Below, piece after piece: positions 22,678 through 26,722 of a stretch of DNA of 26,722 nt. The stretch's first letter is position 1; each line of letters begins with the position of its first letter. The notes under the pieces are model-generated. The model saw only the letters and a program-made list of their open reading frames with translations. It ran no database searches and was not told where the DNA came from. This DNA comes from an uncultured Phycisphaerales bacterium. Lineage in GTDB: Bacteria > Planctomycetota > Phycisphaerae > Phycisphaerales > UBA1924. A program made the translations under genes and the position numbers. The DNA is taken from positions 1 through 26,722 of the forward strand of contig CALFMQ010000042.1 in assembly GCA_937879825.1 (NCBI GenBank). Reading direction: 5' to 3'.

Positions 22678-23034
22678 TTACATCATCATCATGCCCATGG
22701 CAGGAGTCGCCGCCTTCTTGCGACGAGCCTTGCGACGGGTCTTCTTCTTGGCAGTCTTCTTGGCGGCCTTCTTGCGGGTCGACTTCTTGCGAGTCGCCTT
22801 CTTGCGGGTCGCCTTCTTGCGGGTAGCCTTCTTGCGAGTGGCCTTCTTCCGAGTCGCCTTCTTGCGAGTGGCCTTCTTGCGAGTGGCCTTCTTGCGGGTC
22901 GACTTCTTCTTCGCGGTCTTCTTCGCGGCCTTCTTACGGGTCGCCTTCTTGCGGGTTGCCTTCTTGCGCGTAGTCTTCTTCGCGGCCTTCTTACGGGTCG
23001 CCTTCTTACGCGTGGCACGTTTCTTCTTAGCCAT
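22678..23034 (-). CDS. Histone H1-like Lys/Arg-rich DNA-binding protein
   Basis: Protein of 118 residues starting MAKKKRATRKKATRKK and continuing with repeated TRKKA and AKKT/TAKKK pentamers up to about residue 105. It then ends RRKKAATPAMGMMMM. The composition and repeats are those of bacterial H1-like or AlgP-type proteins, which bind DNA or RNA through clustered Lys side chains and compact the nucleoid. GAGGAGG eight bases before ATG supports this start; an upstream in-frame extension to 23112 is acidic and Ser-rich and is unlikely. The C-terminal run of Met is unusual. It has its own promoter candidate and a strong terminator. Confidence 0.85.
   Translation of the reverse strand: MAKKKRATRKKATRKKAAKKTTRKKATRKKATRKKAAKKTAKKKSTRKKATRKKATRKKATRKKATRKKATRKKATRKKATRKKSTRKKAAKKTAKKKTRRKARRKKAATPAMGMMMM
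22740..23030. repeat. Tandem coding repeats of the H1-like gene
   Basis: On the + strand near-identical 15-base units of the type CTTCTTGCGGGTCGC recur along this span, with small changes. They encode the TRKKA pentamers on the minus strand. Such DNA is prone to unit gain or loss, so repeat number may differ between strains. Confidence 0.7.
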
Positions 23035-23112
23035 CTTCGGAACCTCCTCGATCGATTCGGAGCTAGAGGAAGGTTGATCGACGAGCAGCGCCACTGCAGC
23101 ATCGCCGACCAA

Positions 23113-23142
23113 ACTCTATGAGGTACTGCTTTGTTCGGTCAA
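23113..23142 (-). promoter_or_regulatory. Candidate promoter of the H1-like gene
   Basis: On the minus strand, TTGACC (23137-23142) and TAGAGT (23113-23118) are separated by 18 bases. This is near the housekeeping consensus and would start transcription about 70 bases before the H1-like start codon. Confidence 0.45.
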
Positions 23143-23254
23143 CTCCCACCCCCGACTTGAGCATCCGATACCCCGGCGCGCAGAATCCGCGCGTCACGGC
23201 GCTCTTCACGCCCCCGTCATTCACGCTCGCAACAATCCGAGACCCGATCCGGCC

Positions 23255-23767
23255 CTATTTCGCCTCGGCCCAGATCACCGAGTCGCCCCACTCGCTCGAT
23301 TTCGGGAAAAGCGACCGCAGACTCGTGCCGTTGATCTCGTTGTACAGGTCCAGCGCCTTCTCATCCGAGACCGCCGCACCCACCCGCGCCCGCACAATGC
23401 CGTTCGCCGGGTTGTACCAGAACGCCGCAACGCCCTCCCCCAAAACCTGCCGAATCGGAGGGTCCGTCAGCTTCGTCTCGCCGGACGACGCCACCTCCAC
23501 CCACGGCCGATCCCGCGACAAAAGCGGGTTCGTCGGCACGCGGCTCCCGAACCACGACGGATCGATCGTCGAGGGCCATCCCATCTGGTTGAGCGTCGCG
23601 TCCTCAGTCGCCGCGCGATACTTCACAACCCTGTGAATCTCGCTCACCGCGGTACGCGCCTGCGAAACCAGCGCATCCTCACGCTGCAACGACTGCTTGT
23701 GCCACAGATACCCCGCAAGCGACAGACTCGCCATCACCAGACTCGCCAGATACACCATCACGCGCAT
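23255..23767 (-). CDS. Membrane-anchored protein of unknown function
   Basis: Protein of 170 residues. Residues about 5-21 (VYLASLVMASLSLAGYLW) form an N-terminal anchor followed by a helix (LQREDALVSQARTAVSEIHR). The rest is probably outside the cytosol, with the segment MGWPSTIDPSWFGSRVPTNP, a short repeat-free middle and GVAAFWYNPANGIVRARVG. The layout (hydrophobic N-helix continuing into an amphipathic helix, then a globular domain) resembles pilin-like minor proteins, but no prepilin cleavage site is clear. GGAGG and AGAAGG precede ATG 23765-23767. It is divergent from the M16-type gene. Function is unknown. Confidence 0.75.
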   Translation of the reverse strand: MRVMVYLASLVMASLSLAGYLWHKQSLQREDALVSQARTAVSEIHRVVKYRAATEDATLNQMGWPSTIDPSWFGSRVPTNPLLSRDRPWVEVASSGETKLTDPPIRQVLGEGVAAFWYNPANGIVRARVGAAVSDEKALDLYNEINGTSLRSLFPKSSEWGDSVIWAEAK

Positions 23768-23992
23768 GGCCTTCTACCTCCGCGAGCCGCGGCACACCCG
23801 CTCGCAAATCGTCCGCTCTCTCAATAGGCCTCATCGGCTCGCACGAACCCCGCCTCGCCCCGCAACCACAACCCGGGGGCCGGTTATGACGATTAGGCAA
23901 CCGCCAACGCCCGATTCGCGCCCACGCCCGACATTCCGCGAATCTCGGACCTGTCGCACGCCCCGCCCCCACGCCCCAAGTAGACTCAACCC

Positions 23993-25237
23993 ATGGACCG
24001 AATCTCAGCCGCAACCCTCGCCTCCGGCGCCACGCTCATCACCGAGAACATCCCCGGCATGAAGAGCGTCGGCCTCACATGGCTCGTCCCCGTCGGCGTC
24101 GCTCGCGAACCCATGGACCGCCTCGGCTCCTCCGCCATGTGGTCCGAACTCCTCCTCCGCGGCTCAACAGACCTCGACTCACGCCGGCAGGCCGACGCCT
24201 TCGACGCCCTCGGCGCCTCGCGAGGCACCAAGTCCGAAACATTCTTCCAGTCCATCAGCGCCACGCTCCTCGGCGCACACCTCGAAGAAGCGCTCCCCCT
24301 CATCACCGATATGGTCCTCCGTCCCCGCATGGACGACGAGTCCATCGAGCCCTCACGCGACCTCTGCATCCAGTCCATCGAGTCCCTCGCCGACGACCCG
24401 CAGGGACGCGTCATGCACATCCTCCGCGAGAAACACGCCGCGCCGCCCATCAACCGCTCATCGCTCGGCACCGTCGAAGGCCTCCGCGCCATCAACGCCG
24501 TCGAACTCCGCGCCGATTGGCGCAGACTCGCGCTCCCCGGCGGCTCCATCTTCGCCATCGCCGGCGATGTCGATCACACTCAGGCCGCCGACTGGCTCAA
24601 CACCCTCCTGCGCAACTGGTCCGGCGTCGCCTCCACCGTCGAATGGTCCGACGCCAGCCGCGTCCGAGGCGTCCACCACGAGCACGACGACACCAACCAG
24701 GTCCACATCGCCATCGCCCACGACGCCCCCGCCGAGCCGAGCCCCGACTCGTGGCCCGAACGCCTCGTCACCGCCGTCCTCTCCGGGGGCATGTCCGGAC
24801 GCCTCTTCACCGAGGTCCGCGAGAAACGCTCCCTCTGCTACTCCGTCTGGGCCTCCTACGGCACCGACGCCCGTTACGGCCGCACCATCGCCTATGTCGG
24901 CACCACGCCCGAACGCGCCCAGGAGTCCATCGATGTCCTCATGCACGAGCTCCGCAAGATCAACACGCCCCAGGGCCGCATCACCGAAGACGAGTTCCGC
25001 CGCGCCGTCGCCGGCATGAAGTCGCGCCTCGTCTTCTCGGGCGAGTCCACCGGCGCCCGCGCCAGCGCCCTCGCCCACGACTGGCACAAACTCGGCGGCG
25101 CCCGCTCGCTCGACGAACTCGCCGCCGCCGTCGATGCGCTCACCCTCAGCGCCGTCAACGATTACCTCGCCCGCCGGTCATTGGGCGATATCACCTGTGT
25201 CTCGCTCGGGCCCGCACCGCTCCAGTTCCCAGGTTGA
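23993..25237 (+). CDS. M16-family peptidase-like protein lacking the HXXEH zinc motif
   Basis: Protein of 414 residues with the two-domain M16B layout. The N-terminal half has GATLITENIPGMKSVGLTWL, VPVGVAREP and the position where active members read HxxEH. Here the segment is GSSAMWSELLLRG (45-57), so both His and the Glu of the zinc site are replaced. The C-terminal half keeps SGGMSGRLFTEVREKRSLCY and SVWASYG, with the Arg/Tyr pair that binds substrate. It is therefore probably a non-catalytic partner (like the alpha subunits of processing peptidases) or a chaperone-like protein. No active partner lies in the window. The next gene follows after 7 bases. Confidence 0.88.
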   Translation: MDRISAATLASGATLITENIPGMKSVGLTWLVPVGVAREPMDRLGSSAMWSELLLRGSTDLDSRRQADAFDALGASRGTKSETFFQSISATLLGAHLEEALPLITDMVLRPRMDDESIEPSRDLCIQSIESLADDPQGRVMHILREKHAAPPINRSSLGTVEGLRAINAVELRADWRRLALPGGSIFAIAGDVDHTQAADWLNTLLRNWSGVASTVEWSDASRVRGVHHEHDDTNQVHIAIAHDAPAEPSPDSWPERLVTAVLSGGMSGRLFTEVREKRSLCYSVWASYGTDARYGRTIAYVGTTPERAQESIDVLMHELRKINTPQGRITEDEFRRAVAGMKSRLVFSGESTGARASALAHDWHKLGGARSLDELAAAVDALTLSAVNDYLARRSLGDITCVSLGPAPLQFPG

Positions 25238-25244
25238 GCGATCC

Positions 25245-25877
25245 ATGAGCCACGCACACGATCAGGCCGAGGCCACCGCGCTCCAGACCGCCCGCGATCT
25301 CGTCGCGCGCAACCGCGAGGGCACGCTCCTCGCCGACGACCGGCCCTTCCCCATCAAGTTCGTCGCCGACCCCATCACCGGCGATCTCATCGCGCCCGTC
25401 CCCGAAGAAGCGCTCGACGCCTCCAACCTCCTGCTCTTCGTGCCCGATGAGTCCTTCGACGCGATCCAACTCCTCGTCGAGGCCGATCTCGTCCCCGAGA
25501 GCGCCCTGACCGACCGCTGGTGCGCCTACCACCTCTCGCAGAACCACCCGCACTGGGCCCGCCTCACCATCGACTCGGCCAAGCACGACCGCTGGGTCTT
25601 CACCGCCGCGCAGCTCTCCCCGCCCAACCCGATCGCCGCCGATGAGCCCGCGCTGTGCCGCCTGCTCAACGCCGACAAGCCGGCGCTGGCGCGCCTCGCC
25701 CGGTCGATCTCCAAGCACGAGGCGCCCGATCCCGTCTGCGTGGGCGTCAACAGCGCCGGCGCCTACATCCGCGCCCGCTTCTCCGTGCTGCTCGCGCCCT
25801 TCGACCCGCCCGCCCGCAACGCCCAAGACGCCCGCGATCGCATCAACCACTGGCTCAGCGCCCCCTCGCCGCGATGA
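25245..25877 (+). CDS. Split-barrel-like protein (DUF2470/pyridoxamine-phosphate-oxidase-like, tentative)
   Basis: Protein of 210 residues starting MSHAHDQAEATALQTARDLV. The N-terminal 120 residues look like an FMN-binding split barrel (GTLLADDRPFPIKFVADPIT, NLLLFVPDESFDAIQLLVEA). The C-terminal part (DPVCVGVNSAGAYIRARFSV, then LLAPFDPPARNAQDARDRIN) resembles the DUF2470 domain of heme-utilisation and redox proteins. It starts 7 bases after the M16-type stop. Its stop overlaps the amidohydrolase start as ATGA, so three genes form one operon. Cofactor binding is inferred from fold resemblance only. Confidence 0.55.
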   Translation: MSHAHDQAEATALQTARDLVARNREGTLLADDRPFPIKFVADPITGDLIAPVPEEALDASNLLLFVPDESFDAIQLLVEADLVPESALTDRWCAYHLSQNHPHWARLTIDSAKHDRWVFTAAQLSPPNPIAADEPALCRLLNADKPALARLARSISKHEAPDPVCVGVNSAGAYIRARFSVLLAPFDPPARNAQDARDRINHWLSAPSPR

Positions 25878-26722
25878 GCATCACGCTCCCACCCGGCGTC
25901 TGGCGCGATGCGCACCTCCACCTCGCCGAGCACGGCCTGGAACTCGCGTGCATCAATCTCGCCGACTGCGCTACCCTCGACGAAGCGCTGCAGCGCATCG
26001 CGCAGCGCGCCGATGAAGCCCCGAGCGAAACGGGATGGCTCAAAGCGACGGGCGCCCGCGCCGAGGCGTGGCCGCACCGAAGATTGCCCAACGCCGACGA
26101 ACTCCACCACGCCGGAGGGGGTCGCCCGGTGCTGTTGGTGTCCTTCGATCACCACACGATGAGCGTCTCGCGGCGCGTCTTGGAGATGGCCGGCGTCACG
26201 CGGGGCACGCCGAGCGAGTACCGCTCCTCGAGCGCATTCGGCGGGTCGGTCGGCGCGATCGAGAAGGACCCGGAGACGGGCGAGCCGACGGGTGTGCTCA
26301 TCGAGGCGGCGTGCGACATCGTGCGCGCGCTGCGCCCGGAGGTGACGCTCGATGAGCGCACGGACGCGATCCGGGCCGCGCAGGACGACCTCATTCGGTC
26401 GAAGATCGTTGAAGTTCACGACATGTTCGCGACAGCCGACCTCGTTTCGGCGCTCCATCGCCTCGACAGTTCCGGAGATCTTGCGCTCAACGTCGTGCTC
26501 TATGCGCCCCCGGCGCACCTCGGAGGGGTCATCGACGCGCTCGCGGCGTGCGCACCATCGCCCCGCATCCGGCTGGGCGGATTGAAGCTCTTCACCGACG
26601 GCACACTCAACTCGCGCACCGCCTCCATGCTCGCGCCCTACGCCGACCCCAACCCCGCCCACCCCGCCGGCACGCCCTTCTACACCGATGAAGAACTCCT
26701 CGGCTTCATGCGCGACATGCGC
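25874..26722 (+). CDS. Amidohydrolase of the YtcJ type, 3' end outside the window
   Basis: The 283 codons visible run off the right edge without a stop, so the gene is partial. MSITLPPGVWRDAHLHLAEH holds the first metal-binding DAHLHL of the amidohydrolase superfamily. FDHHTMSVSRRVLEMAGVT, VEVHDMF and KLFTDGTLNSRTASMLAPYA match the YtcJ/amidohydrolase-3 pattern. These enzymes cleave amides or related bonds of small molecules; the substrate cannot be read. The start ATG at 25874 overlaps the upstream stop. Codon third bases shift from C to G between about 26030 and 26560, then return, which is odd for one gene. Confidence 0.88.
   Translation, partial: MSITLPPGVWRDAHLHLAEHGLELACINLADCATLDEALQRIAQRADEAPSETGWLKATGARAEAWPHRRLPNADELHHAGGGRPVLLVSFDHHTMSVSRRVLEMAGVTRGTPSEYRSSSAFGGSVGAIEKDPETGEPTGVLIEAACDIVRALRPEVTLDERTDAIRAAQDDLIRSKIVEVHDMFATADLVSALHRLDSSGDLALNVVLYAPPAHLGGVIDALAACAPSPRIRLGGLKLFTDGTLNSRTASMLAPYADPNPAHPAGTPFYTDEELLGFMRDMR

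Noticed and set aside
22740..23030. CRISPR-like tandem repeats
   Set aside because: The units are adjoining 15-base coding repeats without unique spacers, encoding Lys/Arg pentamers.

Overview
The window is a GC-rich bacterial chromosome segment that looks planctomycetal, most likely Phycisphaerae-like. The pointers are the protein style (a TM2-like DUF6677-type membrane protein, a Lys/Arg-repeat histone H1-like protein, many lipoproteins), FlgM with a sigma-28-type promoter, and UbiX plus a UbiA/MqnP-like prenyltransferase. This lineage call is inference from style; no rRNA or other marker is present. The + strand is C-rich over G in genes of both orientations, so the skew follows the strand rather than the gene. 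No tRNA, rRNA, CRISPR array, insertion sequence or integrase was found.

Layout. 1-2435 (+): the end of a repeat-containing protein and a GAF/PP2C-type (SpoIIE) phosphatase. 2436-2849: no gene, but a strong hairpin at its left end. 2850-3683 (-): SPOR-like lipoprotein. 3726-4148 (+): sigma-28-type promoter and flgM. 4137-9823 (-): a compact phage-type head operon read leftward: portal, coiled-coil scaffold, SU10-type major capsid protein, a connector candidate, two unknown small proteins, a holin-like membrane protein and a lipoprotein. 10029-11927 (-): a frameshifted two-TM channel with a TrkA-type domain, a small unknown protein and a lipoprotein. 11997-14348 (+): ubiX, ubiA-like and a GbsR/MarR-type regulator. 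14349-14553: a repeat- and G-run-rich spacer. 14554-15336 (-): HTH plus membrane protein. 15528-16397 (-): a self-cleaving (XRE-S24) repressor. 16511-20468 (+): divergent from the repressor, an overlapping operon of a double-HTH protein, an ABC ATPase-GNAT fusion, a small protein, a terminase small subunit candidate and the terminase large subunit. 20470-21149 (-): two membrane proteins. 21405-22127 (+): a very acidic small protein and an unknown protein. 22147-23767 (-): 7Fe-8S-type ferredoxin, H1-like protein, and an N-terminally anchored protein. 23993-26722 (+): an M16-family protein lacking its zinc motif, a split-barrel-like protein and the start of a YtcJ-type amidohydrolase.

The most interesting feature is the division of a phage-type DNA-packaging system into two intact blocks. 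The terminase block lies under a repressor that carries the autocleavage site and Ser/Lys dyad of the LexA/CI family. The head block lies about 6 kb away on the other strand. Ordinary-looking cellular genes sit between them. No integrase, replication gene, endolysin, tape measure or recognisable tail gene is present. This could be a domesticated capsid system (gene transfer agent-like), a satellite, or a slowly decaying prophage. The open frames and overlapping genes favour a maintained function, but sequence alone cannot decide.
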